A DNA stretch of 64,000 nt from Polyangium spumosum. GTDB taxonomy: Bacteria > Myxococcota_A > Polyangia > Polyangiales > Polyangiaceae. Below are positions 26,637 through 38,014 of the stretch, one piece after another (the stretch's first letter is position 1; every line of letters starts with the position of its first letter). The notes beneath the pieces were generated by a model. That model was given only the letters and a program-made list of their open reading frames with translations, was not told the DNA's origin and did no database searches. The stretch covers positions 1,439,603 to 1,503,602 of the forward strand of contig NZ_WJIE01000001.1 of assembly GCF_009649845.1 (NCBI RefSeq), in the 5' to 3' direction. The position numbers and the translations under genes were made by a program.

Positions 26637-27609
26637 CACCCTCACGCCCCCCCCGCCCGATCGCACACCGAAGCACATGCTCCAGAAACCCTCGATGCCC
26701 GATCGGATCGTGCCGCAGGATCATGTCCGCGCTGCCCTCCGCCCCCGGGGCATAAAAGATCCCGCAGTTCGTGTTGACCTCCAGGAACCACGCCTCCCCC
26801 CGGGTATCCACGCGGAAATCACAACGCGCGTAACTCACGCCCCCGATCCCCACGAAGACCCGCCGCGTGAGCTCCTTCAGCCGCTCCGCCAGGCCCTCGT
26901 CTTCACACGGGCGCCATGCGAGCCCGGCGTAGTTCACCCATTTCAGGTCGAAATGCTTGAACGTCTCGCCCTCCGGGAAGGCGCAGCGGAAGGGCGTGAA
27001 CAGGAGCGGCGCGGCGGGGTCGTCCGGGTTCTCCGCCACGAGGACGGTGTATTCGTCGCCCTCGATGAACACCTCGATCAGCGCCTCGCCGGCGAGCGAT
27101 AACATTTCACGCGCCCGCGTCGCGAGCTCGCCAGGCGTCCGGACGCGCGACGCCGCCGTCATGCCCACGCTGCCGCTGCCGTCGAAATGCTTGACGATGA
27201 GCGGGAATGGCAAGCAGCGCGCCGCACGCTCGATGTCCTCGTCGCTCCGGGCAAAGACAAACGCCGGCGTGGGGACCCCGAGCTCGAGGGCGGATTGTTT
27301 CATCTCGGCCTTCGTGAGCGCGTAGAGGCGCGACGTCGCGCCGGTGAAGGGCAAGGCGCGGCGTTCGAGCTCTTGCACGACCTCGATGCCCGCGATGTCC
27401 TCGAGCCAGGTCCCGTCGCAGAGGTTGAGAAAGACGTCGTATCCCTTCGCCACGAGCGCCGGGAGCTTCGACGCCGCCTCGCCCTTGCGCAAGGGTATGG
27501 TGTCGACCTCGTGCCCCGAGAGCCATCGATGCGGCTCGGGGAGCGGGTCGTACGCGGCGACCGGCGACGAGCCCGCCTCGTAAGGCGAGACGAGGACGCA
27601 GATACGCAT
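26599..27609 (-). CDS. ATP-grasp ligase, D-Ala-D-Ala ligase-like
   Basis: A 336-residue ATP-grasp enzyme. The N-terminal domain contains LNLCDGTWLEDI, the central part PLIVKHFDGSGSVGM carries the ATP-binding Lys and Gly-rich loop, and the C-terminal metal/ATP site is CDFRVD ... FLEVNTNCG with the expected Glu and Asn. The substrates of such ligases are an acyl group and an amine; which ones cannot be told here. It starts 6 bases after the stop of the GPH-symporter gene, so both are probably on one transcript. That pairing suggests the ligase acts on something imported or exported by the symporter, but this is inference. It is not closely similar to the graspetide ligases at 31789-33767 and I do not assign it to that pathway. 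Confidence 0.82.
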   Translation of the reverse strand: MRICVLVSPYEAGSSPVAAYDPLPEPHRWLSGHEVDTIPLRKGEAASKLPALVAKGYDVFLNLCDGTWLEDIAGIEVVQELERRALPFTGATSRLYALTKAEMKQSALELGVPTPAFVFARSDEDIERAARCLPFPLIVKHFDGSGSVGMTAASRVRTPGELATRAREMLSLAGEALIEVFIEGDEYTVLVAENPDDPAAPLLFTPFRCAFPEGETFKHFDLKWVNYAGLAWRPCEDEGLAERLKELTRRVFVGIGGVSYARCDFRVDTRGEAWFLEVNTNCGIFYAPGAEGSADMILRHDPIGHRGFLEHVLRCAIGRGGREGVTPPFRAAASLR

Positions 27610-27615
27610 GCTCGT

Positions 27616-28989
27616 TCAGCCCTGCCCTTCCATGTCCTTCGTCACCCGCGCCTCGGGATACCTCGCGAACGATAACGCGGCGAAGAGCAGGATCACGGTC
27701 GCCAAGGGCCCCGTGACCTGCACGCCGAGCGGCCTGTCCGCCGAGCTGCCGAGCGCGTCCTTCACCCACTGGAACACGCCCGTCGAGACGCCGAGCGAGA
27801 TCTTCTGCAAGAAGCCCTGCGCCCCGAAGAACATGGCCTCGCGCCGCTCGCCCGTCCGCCGCGTGGACGCCTCGCACACGTCCGCGAGGATGGCGTTCGG
27901 GATGGCCATGAAGATGGCAATCGGCACGCCCGCGAGCGCAAAGACGGCCATGCCGATCCGCACGTCGCGGACCACGGGCACGAGCGCCATGAGAACGCCG
28001 AACAGGAGGGCCGAGGCGATCATCGCGCCCTTCTTCGAGATGCGGCGCGTGATGCCGCCGAGCAGCGGGAACACGAGCGCGGCCACGCCGAACATCGGGC
28101 CGAGCAGCTTGCCCACCTCCGCGAGCGGTCGGCCCATGAGGACCTCGACATAAAAGGGCACGCCCGTCGAGATCATGTTGAAGGCGAAAAAATAAAACGT
28201 GTAGCCGAAGACGTAGGGCAAAAAGGCGCGGTCCGCGAACGTGGCCCGGAGCGAGGCGACGAGGCCGAGGTGGCTCGGCGCGGATTCGATCTCGTCTCCA
28301 CGGACCGAGAGGCGCCGCTCGTCGACGAAGAGGACGGGCAGGAGCATCAGGACGAACGAGAGGATCGCGAGGGCCGCGGCCATCGTCTGGAGCTCGTCTC
28401 GAACATCTCCGCCTTTGCCGAGGAAGAGGGCCGGGGCGACGACCATCACGAAGAGCGCGCCGAGCAGGGCCGCGGCGGCGAGCAGGGTGGAGAGCGAGGT
28501 GTTCTCCTGCTTGTCGGGCGCGATCTCGGGCAGGAGCGCGAGGTACGGCGCGACGTACACCGAATACATCGCGTAATAGGCCGTGAGCATGGCCCCGAGC
28601 CAGACGACGTTGAGGAGCGAGGAGGCGGGCGTGGGCGGGAAAAAGATGAGGCCCCCCGTGAGCGCGAGGGGAAAGACGCCCGCGAGCATGAAGGCGCGGC
28701 GGCGGCCGAGGCGGTGGCGGCTGCGGTCGGACCAGTTGGCGACGATCGGATCCCAGAAGGTATCGAAGCCACGCGCGACGAGGTTGAGGAGGAGGTAGGT
28801 CGGGATCGCGCCGGCCAGGAAGGCGGGGATCAAGGCCGTGCCCTTGTCGTCGGGCGGCGCGTAGAGGCGCAGGACGTAGGTCGTGACGAGCTGGTAGCCG
28901 AGCACGTTCCCGGTGTTCCCCGCGGCGTAGACGAGCTTCCTGAAAAGCGAGAGCCTGGCCCGAGGGACGGCGGCGGCGAGGGCGGTCAT
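27616..28989 (-). CDS. GPH-type sugar:cation symporter (MFS)
   Basis: A 457-residue membrane protein with about twelve hydrophobic segments, of the glycoside-pentoside-hexuronide:cation (MelB-like) family. The family signature between segments 2 and 3 is clear: GFDTFWDPIVANWSDRS followed by RHRLGRRRAF. The acidic residues of the cation site are in the expected area. The probable substrate is a glycoside or oligosaccharide taken up with H+ or Na+. The ATG at 28989 is chosen because the first membrane segment follows directly; the frame is open upstream but crosses the regulatory palindrome. The gene is divergent from the glycosidase gene at 29061 and shares a 71-base control region with it. 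It probably forms an operon with the downstream ATP-grasp gene. Confidence 0.87.
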   Translation of the reverse strand: MTALAAAVPRARLSLFRKLVYAAGNTGNVLGYQLVTTYVLRLYAPPDDKGTALIPAFLAGAIPTYLLLNLVARGFDTFWDPIVANWSDRSRHRLGRRRAFMLAGVFPLALTGGLIFFPPTPASSLLNVVWLGAMLTAYYAMYSVYVAPYLALLPEIAPDKQENTSLSTLLAAAALLGALFVMVVAPALFLGKGGDVRDELQTMAAALAILSFVLMLLPVLFVDERRLSVRGDEIESAPSHLGLVASLRATFADRAFLPYVFGYTFYFFAFNMISTGVPFYVEVLMGRPLAEVGKLLGPMFGVAALVFPLLGGITRRISKKGAMIASALLFGVLMALVPVVRDVRIGMAVFALAGVPIAIFMAIPNAILADVCEASTRRTGERREAMFFGAQGFLQKISLGVSTGVFQWVKDALGSSADRPLGVQVTGPLATVILLFAALSFARYPEARVTKDMEGQG

Positions 28990-29005
28990 CGGCCGAGCAC
29001 GATAC

Positions 29006-29028
29006 CCCGAACCGGTTCGGGCTTGACA
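29006..29028. promoter_or_regulatory. LacI-type palindromic operator with adjacent TTGACA
   Basis: CCCGAACCGGTTCGGG (29006-29021) is a perfect 16-base palindrome with the central AACCGGTT typical of LacI-family operators. One base later, TTGACA (29023-29028) is a perfect -35 hexamer pointing toward the glycosidase gene; the matching -10 is poor. The site lies between the divergent symporter and glycosidase genes, so one repressor could control both. No LacI gene is in the window. Confidence 0.6.
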
Positions 29029-29060
29029 AGTGGGTCGAAACCACGACGTGTTTTCTCCCC

Positions 29061-31788
<2,728 letters not shown>

Positions 31789-31805
<17 letters not shown>

Positions 31806-32787
31806 AGGCGCGGCGCGCGCCCGACGCGCCGACGAGGACGTCGACGAGGGCGGCGACCATGGGGTGGTGCGGCGGGTTCGCCTCGAGCCAGAAGAACTCG
31901 CCGGCCGGGTTGACCTCGAGCAGCACGTAGTCCCCCTCGGGCGTCACGATGAAATCGGCGGCGCCGTATTGCATGCCCACCATGTCCTGATAACGACCGA
32001 GCGCCTCCTCGACGTGCCGCGGCAGGTCGTGGTGGCGCCACTGGTCGATCGTCTCGAGCCCCTTGTTCCGCCAGTCGACGTCGGCGCCCTCGAAGCGCGG
32101 GGAGTCGATCCGCGCGGCGAAGATCTTGTTGCCGAAGACCGTGGCGCGCACCTCGAAGGCTTTTTCGACCCGCTCCTGGAAATACATCGGGCAGAGGCGG
32201 AGCTGCTCGAGCCGCGCGAGCGTCTCGGGGCCGACCTCGGTCGTCATCACGACCTGGAGCTTGCCGTCGTCCTTCACGAAGGGCTCGGGGCTGAGCATCT
32301 TGACGATGGCGCCCCCGGGGCACGAGGCGAGGAAGGCGCGCGCCTTGGCCGGGTCGTTCGTGCCGAGGGTGCGCGGCGTACGAATGCCGGCCTCGCGGAA
32401 GATGCGCTGGTGCAATGGCTTGTGGTCGCTGCCGCGGACGCGGGCGTAGGGGTCGACCTTGAAGGCGGGGCAGGCGGCGAGCACGCCCTGGAGGAAGCGC
32501 TCGGTCTCGGCAAAGACCATTTTCTTGTGGCCCGGGTGCATGGCCTCCGGCAAAAGGGCGGGCTTGTGATAGCGGCGCCCCCAGATGGCGTCGCCCGCGC
32601 CGATGGCGTGGCCATTGAAGAGGAACACCTCGCCCTCCGGCTCCTGGCCGAAGGTGATGCTCGCCTTCACCGGAAAATCGCTGAGGTAGAAGACGACGGG
32701 CTCGGCGCCGCGCCCACGTACCTCGTCGGCCACGCGCTCGATGAAGGGAGGGGCGTCATTCTTGTGCGTGAGGATGAGAACTTTCAT
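31789..32787 (-). CDS. mvdD: MvdD-type ATP-grasp ligase, predicted ester-forming (graspetide)
   Basis: A 332-residue ATP-grasp ligase of the microviridin MvdC/MvdD family. The start MKVLILTHKNDAPPFIERVAD is the typical first strand. Later landmarks are DAIWGRRYHKP, the ATP-binding KMLSPEP region, LCPMYFQERVEKAFEVR, VDWRNKGLETIDQW, and the C-terminal metal site FIVTPEGDYVLLEVNPAGEFFWLEANPP. The ending GEFFWLE with a following Pro-rich stretch is the form I associate with MvdD (MdnC), which makes the two ester bonds between Thr/Ser and Asp/Glu of the core. The ATG overlaps the stop codon of the mvdC-like gene by four bases (ATGA), so the two are translationally coupled. It is the last gene of the precursor transcript and its end overlaps the convergent glycosidase gene. 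A longer frame upstream is a chance extension into mvdC. Confidence 0.88.
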
Positions 32788-33767
32788 GGTTCGTCGTTCT
32801 CCCGGAGGAGGGTCTCTGCGATGGAGGCGGCGATGGGGAGGCCGAGCTCGGCTTCGAGCATGCCCCATTCGCCGGTGGGGTTGACTTCGAGGAACACGGT
32901 CTCGCCGCTCGGGGTCACGATGAGGTCGAGGCAACCCTGCGAGAGGCCGAGGCGGCGCATGAGCGCGGCGAGTTTCTTTTTGATCGACGCGTCGAGGACG
33001 TGCGGCGTCCAGGCTCCCGCCCCGGAGAAGCGCCAGTCGGCGCCGCATTGTTTCCCGTCGAGCGCGCCCGTCCACGCGGCCCCGCCGGCCCAGGCGACGC
33101 GGAGCTCGAGGGCCTTCGGGATCTCCTCCTGGAAGATCATCGGCCCGCGGCGGAGCGCGTCGAGGCGGGCGAGGTCGTCGCGGCGAAGGCGGCGCGTGGG
33201 GAAGGCGCGGGCCGATCGCATCCCGTATTCGAGCGGCGAATGCAATTTGCAGACGACGCGCCCGTCGTGGGCCTCGAAGAGGGCGCGGACGGCGTCCGGG
33301 TCCGAGGTGTATCGCGTGTCCGGGATCCGGAGGCCACACGCGCGCGCGAGCCGGAGCTGGAGAGGCTTGTTCTCCGCGGCCCGGACGTGATCGGGCGGGT
33401 CGACGAAGCGCCCTTCGAGGAGCGAGAGCGCGCCCCAGAAGAGGGTAAACGCCTCGCGATTGACGGCGGCGAGGTCGGCCTCCGCCATTGCCTTCGCCTG
33501 GATGCGCGGCCACGCGCGCCAGAGCCAGATGGAGTCGGGCCGGAGGTGCTCGCCGCGCGCCCATACCGCGCCGGGCTCGTCCGCGGCGAGGGAGAGGCCG
33601 AAGGTGCCGTCCTCGAAGAGGCGATCGGTGTCGAGGCGAAGGGGGCGCGCGCCGCGGAGGCGTAGCTCCTCCGCGACGCGCTCGGTGACGAAGGGCTCCT
33701 TCGCGTGGGAGAGCAGGAGGACCGTCTTCGATACCAAAACCGTCACCTCGTCCGGGTAAAGAATCAC
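32784..33767 (-). CDS. mvdC: MvdC-type ATP-grasp ligase, predicted amide-forming (graspetide)
   Basis: A 327-residue partner ATP-grasp ligase. Family landmarks: VLLLSHAKEPFVTERVAEEL at the start, SIWLWRAWPRI in the peptide-contact region, NKPLQLRLARACGLRIPDT, MIFQEEIPKALELRV, and the metal site LIVTPSGETVFLEVNPTGEWGMLEAEL. The GEWGMLE ending is the form I associate with MvdC (MdnB), which closes the Lys-to-acid amide after the esters are made. The chosen start is a GTG at 33767, preceded by a strong GGGAGGAG five bases away and 23 bases after the precursor stop codon. It overlaps mvdD by four bases. The assignment of ester versus amide roles between the two ligases rests on remembered family features, not on alignment. 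Confidence 0.87.
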   Translation of the reverse strand: MILYPDEVTVLVSKTVLLLSHAKEPFVTERVAEELRLRGARPLRLDTDRLFEDGTFGLSLAADEPGAVWARGEHLRPDSIWLWRAWPRIQAKAMAEADLAAVNREAFTLFWGALSLLEGRFVDPPDHVRAAENKPLQLRLARACGLRIPDTRYTSDPDAVRALFEAHDGRVVCKLHSPLEYGMRSARAFPTRRLRRDDLARLDALRRGPMIFQEEIPKALELRVAWAGGAAWTGALDGKQCGADWRFSGAGAWTPHVLDASIKKKLAALMRRLGLSQGCLDLIVTPSGETVFLEVNPTGEWGMLEAELGLPIAASIAETLLRENDEP

Positions 33768-33790
33768 GCTCCTCCCAGGCCCTCACGCGA

Positions 33791-33994
33791 TCAGCCGTAA
33801 TCGCAGTACGGCTTGTACGTGAAGCAGTCGTCGTCGTCGGACGGGTACTTCTTCGTGCACTCGCTGTCGAGGCAATGGTACGTCGGCGCGGGGCCGCCGC
33901 TCGTGTTCAGCTCCGTCGACTGGTTCGGCTGGTCGTCCACGAGGAGGTGGGCGAAGAGCGGGGTCATGTTTTCGTCGTCGTTCGGCAGGGACAT
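33791..33994 (-). CDS. mvdE: Microviridin-like graspetide precursor peptide
   Basis: A 67-residue peptide. The leader contains PLFAHLL (12-18), matching in place and character the PFFARFL helix by which microviridin leaders bind their ligases. The core is T47-K-K49-Y-P-S52-D53-D-D55-D56, the same pattern as T-x-K-Y-P-S-D-x-E-E of microviridins. By analogy, T47-D53 and S52-D55 would be esters and K49-D56 an amide, with Asp instead of Glu as the last two acceptors. Four cysteines (41, 46, 57, 64) bracket the core, which is not a feature of the microviridins I know and may add disulfides. A second, weaker T-Y-K-P-Y-C-D follows at 59-65. The ATG has GAAGGAG upstream. It is the first gene of the transcript that goes on to both ligases. 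Confidence 0.9.
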   Translation of the reverse strand: MSLPNDDENMTPLFAHLLVDDQPNQSTELNTSGGPAPTYHCLDSECTKKYPSDDDDCFTYKPYCDYG

Positions 33995-34019
33995 GGTGTC
34001 TCTCCTTCGATCCGGTCAC

Positions 34020-34035
34020 GTCGAATCGCTTCGAC
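34020..34035 (-). other. 5' UTR stem-loop before the precursor gene
   Basis: On the minus strand GTCGAA, loop GCGA, TTCGAC: a 6-base-pair stem closed by a GNRA-type tetraloop. It begins almost exactly where transcription from the element at 34043-34071 should start, so it would cap the 5' end of the message and could stabilise it. Confidence 0.5.
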
Positions 34036-34042
34036 ACCCAGC

Positions 34043-34071
34043 CTTACGCGCCCGGCCCGTCGTTCTGGACA
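34043..34071 (-). promoter_or_regulatory. Graspetide-locus promoter element A (TGTCC-N17-GCGTAAG)
   Basis: Minus strand TGTCC (34071-34067), 17 bases, GCGTAAG (34049-34043), 49 bases before the precursor start codon. Two other transcription units of the locus carry the same two blocks with the same spacing. The short GC-rich halves look like an ECF-sigma promoter. Confidence 0.72.
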
Positions 34072-34089
34072 GGCCGCCGAGATAATTTT

Positions 34090-35892
34090 TCAGCGATAGC
34101 CGGAGGCCTGGAGGTGGAAGAGGGTCGCGTAGCGGCCCTTCGCGGCGAGGAGGGCCTCGTGGTCGCCGCGCTCGATGGCGCGCCCGCCCTCCATGACGAG
34201 GATCTCGTCGGCGAGGCGGACGGTGGAGAAGCGATGCGAGACGAGGAGGGCCATGCGACCCTCGGTCTCGGCGCGGACGCGTTCGAAGAGCGCGGCCTCG
34301 GCGGCAGGATCGATCGCCGCGGTGGGCTCGTCGAAGAGGAGGAGGTCGGCGTCTTCGCGGAGGAAGGCCCGCGCGAGGGCGAGCTTCTGCCATTCGCCGC
34401 CGGAGAGCTCGACGCCGCCGGGGAACCATTTGCCGAGCCGCTGTTCGAGGCCGCCCGCGAGCCTGCCGACGACCGGGGACGCCTCGCTGCGGGCGAGCGC
34501 GCGGGCCATTCTCTCGTCGGACACGGGGGCCTCGTCGGCGCGAGGCGCGACGTTCTCGCGGACCGTGAGCTGATAACGGACGAAATCCTGGAAGACGACG
34601 GCGAGGCGGGCCCGGAGGGCGTCGGGATCCCAGGCGGCGAGGTCTTTGCCGTCGAGCAGGACGCGCCCCGTGGTGGGCTCGTACAGGCCGGCGACGAGCT
34701 TCAGGATGGTCGATTTGCCGGAGCCATTCTCGCCGACGAGGGCGAGCTTTTTGCCGGGGGGAAGGAAGAAGTCGACGCCGGCGAGGGCCGGCCGCTTGGA
34801 GCCCGGATAGGTGAAGCCGACGTTCTCGAAGCGGAGCCCCTTCTCGTCGCGCGCGGGCGCCGCGAGGAGAAGGTCCTTGCGCGGGGGGACGGGGAGATCG
34901 AGGAAGCCATAGAGGTTTCCGAGGTATTGCTGGTCCATGTAGAGACCACGCAAGCCGCCGAGGGCCTGCTTGAGCGCGCCGTCGCCTTGCTTGAACGTGA
35001 CGAGCGCGAGGCCGAGATCCCCGACGGTGAGCTCAAGCGCGAGGGCGCGGAGGGCGACGTAGACGTAGACGGAATAAAAGAGGCCAAGCGCGACGAGGTC
35101 GGCGCCGAGGCCGACGAGGAGGCGCTTGCGCGCGAGGGACTGGTCTTCGTCGAAGACGAGCGAAAAGACACGCTCGGCGCGGGCGAGGAAGGTGGGGCCC
35201 GTGCCGAAGAGGCGCACCTCTTTCGCGTGGTCGTCGCGGGTGAGGACCTGCTCGAAATAGGCTTGCTCGCGCGCCTCGGTGGCGCGCCGGTTCTGGAGGC
35301 GGAAGACCGCGGCGGCGAAGCGGGTCTCGGTGAGGAAGCTCGGGAGCGCGGCGAGGAGAATGGCGAGCGCGCAGAGGGGCGAGAACTGAAAGAGGAGCAC
35401 GGCCGAGCCGGCGAGGACGACGAGGGCCTGGGCCATGGCGAAGAAGCCGGCGAGCAGCGCGACCGGGCGGGAGACGGCCTCGCGCCGCGCACGCGTGAGC
35501 GCGTCGTAAAAGCCGGCGTCCTCGAAGCAGGCATAAGGGACGCCGATCGCCTTCTCGAGGATCGCCCGCTGGAGGCGGAAGCCGAGCGCGAGGCGAAGGC
35601 GCGCGGAGGCGAATTGATGGAGGCCGCCGACGAGATAGGTGAGGAAGAGGAGGACGGCCTCGACGAGGATGGAGGCGAGGACGACGCGCCGATCGCCGCG
35701 GGCGACGCCGTCGAGGACGCGGCGGGCATAAAAAGCCATGCCGGTCGGCGCGGCGCCCGCGACGAGGGCGGCGAGGACCATGACGGCGAGGGCAAAGGGG
35801 CTCGCGCGAAAGGCGAGCGCGGCGGTGCGGACGAGGCGAGACCGAAGGGCAGAGCCGGGCGAAGGCGGCGCGGGAGAGGAGGCTGTGCCCAT
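34090..35892 (-). CDS. ABC exporter (fused membrane and ATPase domains)
   Basis: A 600-residue half-transporter with an N-terminal six-segment membrane domain (about 25-320) and a C-terminal ATPase. The ATPase has Walker A VGENGSGKST, signature ELSGGEWQKLALARAF, Walker B LLLFDEPTAAIDP and the H-loop LVSHRFSTVR. It lacks an N-terminal C39 peptidase domain, so it would not cut the leader itself. Microviridin clusters normally include an ABC transporter of this kind, so export of the modified peptide is the likely job. It lies 18 bases after the subtilase gene on the same strand and 95 bases before the precursor gene, which has its own promoter element. The ATG is the first plausible start and the membrane domain follows directly. 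Confidence 0.9.
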   Translation of the reverse strand: MGTASSPAPPSPGSALRSRLVRTAALAFRASPFALAVMVLAALVAGAAPTGMAFYARRVLDGVARGDRRVVLASILVEAVLLFLTYLVGGLHQFASARLRLALGFRLQRAILEKAIGVPYACFEDAGFYDALTRARREAVSRPVALLAGFFAMAQALVVLAGSAVLLFQFSPLCALAILLAALPSFLTETRFAAAVFRLQNRRATEAREQAYFEQVLTRDDHAKEVRLFGTGPTFLARAERVFSLVFDEDQSLARKRLLVGLGADLVALGLFYSVYVYVALRALALELTVGDLGLALVTFKQGDGALKQALGGLRGLYMDQQYLGNLYGFLDLPVPPRKDLLLAAPARDEKGLRFENVGFTYPGSKRPALAGVDFFLPPGKKLALVGENGSGKSTILKLVAGLYEPTTGRVLLDGKDLAAWDPDALRARLAVVFQDFVRYQLTVRENVAPRADEAPVSDERMARALARSEASPVVGRLAGGLEQRLGKWFPGGVELSGGEWQKLALARAFLREDADLLLFDEPTAAIDPAAEAALFERVRAETEGRMALLVSHRFSTVRLADEILVMEGGRAIERGDHEALLAAKGRYATLFHLQASGYR

Positions 35893-35910
35893 GGCATTGG
35901 CGCGGGGGCT

Positions 35911-38001
35911 TCAGGGCCCGGTGATGGCGATTTGCTGGACGGCGGAGACGTTCGTGCCGGTCGTCGTGGTGGTCGCGCCCGCGATCCAAGCGAATCGTGT
36001 CCTCGTGGCGTCGAAGCCGGCCTGGCCGTTGAGGGTGATCCGCATCGAATCATTCCGCGCCGCGGTGGCCGCGACGCGGGCGGAGCGGACGGTGCCGCCG
36101 AGGTCCACGAGGACGAGCGTGAGATCCGTCATCGTGAGGCCGGGGCGGGCCTCGAGGATGAGGCTGTTCGGGCCGTCGACACGGAGCACACACGCCGGGC
36201 AAGCCGGCCAGTTGGGCTGCGGGAAGGTCCAGGGAGAGGCGGCGACGGTGGCGTAACGAGAATGCGGGATGGGCTGGGTGTCGGGGAAGGAGACGGTCGA
36301 GGCTTGCGCGGCCTGGAATTCGCTGTCGAGCAGGCTCAGGAGGGCCGGGGTCAAAGGTGGGTTTTGCAGGGGTTGATTCTGCGATCCCACGGGCGCGGCG
36401 TCGTCGCAGGGGAGCTGGAGGGCGCGGCAGAGGGAGAGGCGGCGCACGTCGCAGGAGGGGGCGCCAGAACAAGCGCCCGGGTCGGCGGGGATGGCGGCGC
36501 CATTTTGCTGGAGCGAGACGCCCCGTTGATAGATGGTGTCGAGGATCTCGGGCGCGGTGCGCGTCGGGGAATACGCCCACAAGGACGCGGCGATGCCGCT
36601 GGCGACGGCCGTGGAGATGGAGGTGCCGGTGAGGAAGGGCGGCGGCGCGGGGGGCACGCCATTCGTGTTTGGTGTGGCCGAGGCGCTCGGGGAGGTGTCC
36701 CAGGCCGACGCGAGCAGGCCGAGGGCCGCGAGGCGAGGGCGCGCGAGGGGGCGCGGAGGGACGAGGGGTTCGTCGCCGTAATCGACGCCGCCGACGGCAT
36801 ACACGACTCGATCGTAAGGGGCCTGGTTCTGCGCGGGGCGACGCGGGAAGGTCGGCCAGAGCTCCGCCCACGCGGCGGCGAAGGGGGTGCCGACGAGCGC
36901 GTCGCACGTCTGGGGGTCGGGGGCCGCGAGTTCTTCCCAGCGCGCCGGGCAGACGAGGCCGGTCTTCGGCGAAATGCCGCCGGTGTCATTGCCGGCGGCC
37001 GCGAGGAGGAGGGCGCCGTGGCAGGTCGCATACCGCATGGCGTCGAGCACGGCGCGCGCGGGTGGCGCGAGCAATTCGGGGTTCGCGGCATAGTTGAGGG
37101 GCGCGCAGTTCGCCCGGCGGCGATCGTCCTCCCAGCCGACGCTCAGGTTGATGACGAGGCGCGGATCGCCCTGGTTGTTCAGGATCTCGGCGCGCCAGGC
37201 GAGGACGAGCCGCTCGAGGGCCTGCGCGAGGTCGCCCTCGGTGCCGAAGAACCCGCCCTGCGTCGGGGAGGTGGCGAGCGGATTGGCGAGGTCCACGCGA
37301 GGCAAGCCGAGCGCGGTCGTGACGTGCGCCGCGCAAGGCGCGCCCTCGCCATTGGGGCAGGCGAGATCACGGGCGACGTGCGCGACAGCGTCGCCGTGGC
37401 GGCTCTGGCCGATCGCAATGCCGCCGAGCAGCGCGTCGGGGGAGGTATCGACGGCGACGAGCCGGGCCGGGCGCGGGAGTGATGGATCGGCGTCGGGCGG
37501 CGGCAAGGAGGCGACGCCGCCCGCGCGGAGGAAGAGCTGCTTGCGCGCCCAGGTCGCGGCGTCGTCCTCGAAGGCGAGCGGCGCGGTGTCGATACAATCC
37601 TCGCCGAGCTCCGCGCCCGCGCCGAGGACGGCGTCGAGCTGCTGGAGCTCGTCCTCTCCGGGCCCGTTCGGGCCGTAGGTGAGGCATTGGGTCGCGCCGG
37701 GGTTGACGCGGGCGCCGGTCCATTCATAGACGCAATAACGCGCGAGGGCGGGCGGCGGGCCGCTCGCCGGGCCCTTGAAGAGCTTCGCCTCCGTCCAGAT
37801 GCCGAGGGGATCCTTGGGGCAATCGCCGCTCGGATTGACGACGGCAATAAAACGATGACCCGTGCAGCCCGGGTCGTCCTCGGCGGGAGGACACGGCGGC
37901 GGCGGCGGCGACGTGGGGCCGCAGGCGAAGCCCGACGAGAGCGTGATGCCGAGGGCGACCACGGTGAGGCGAACGCGGGTGCTGGAGACGAAGCGGGACA
38001 C
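35911..38001 (-). CDS. Subtilisin-like (S8) lipoprotein protease
   Basis: A 696-residue exported serine protease. The signal RLTVVALGITLSSGFAC suggests a lipid anchor at Cys27. A Pro- and Cys-rich segment of ~150 residues precedes the catalytic domain. The triad is recognisable: Asp185 in LVAVDTSP, His202 in SRHGDAVAHVA and Ser461 in GTSISTAVASG, with the oxyanion Asn338 in LLLAAAGND. The motifs deviate from the textbook forms (no HGT), and an insertion of ~90 residues lies between the His and Asn regions. GTG start at 38001 with GGAGG upstream. The gene is the first of a transcript with the ABC exporter and has the locus promoter element. It may remove the leader peptide, or be a protease that the graspetide is meant to control, since microviridins are serine-protease inhibitors. 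Confidence 0.85.
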   Translation of the reverse strand: MSRFVSSTRVRLTVVALGITLSSGFACGPTSPPPPPCPPAEDDPGCTGHRFIAVVNPSGDCPKDPLGIWTEAKLFKGPASGPPPALARYCVYEWTGARVNPGATQCLTYGPNGPGEDELQQLDAVLGAGAELGEDCIDTAPLAFEDDAATWARKQLFLRAGGVASLPPPDADPSLPRPARLVAVDTSPDALLGGIAIGQSRHGDAVAHVARDLACPNGEGAPCAAHVTTALGLPRVDLANPLATSPTQGGFFGTEGDLAQALERLVLAWRAEILNNQGDPRLVINLSVGWEDDRRRANCAPLNYAANPELLAPPARAVLDAMRYATCHGALLLAAAGNDTGGISPKTGLVCPARWEELAAPDPQTCDALVGTPFAAAWAELWPTFPRRPAQNQAPYDRVVYAVGGVDYGDEPLVPPRPLARPRLAALGLLASAWDTSPSASATPNTNGVPPAPPPFLTGTSISTAVASGIAASLWAYSPTRTAPEILDTIYQRGVSLQQNGAAIPADPGACSGAPSCDVRRLSLCRALQLPCDDAAPVGSQNQPLQNPPLTPALLSLLDSEFQAAQASTVSFPDTQPIPHSRYATVAASPWTFPQPNWPACPACVLRVDGPNSLILEARPGLTMTDLTLVLVDLGGTVRSARVAATAARNDSMRITLNGQAGFDATRTRFAWIAGATTTTTGTNVSAVQQIAITGP

Positions 38002-38014
38002 GGGACCTCCACGG

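Noticed and set aside
26599..27609. Third graspetide ligase
   Set aside because: Its C-terminal site (FLEVNTNCGIFY) and overall form match D-Ala-D-Ala-ligase-like enzymes, it lies 4 kb away next to a symporter, and it lacks the locus promoter element.
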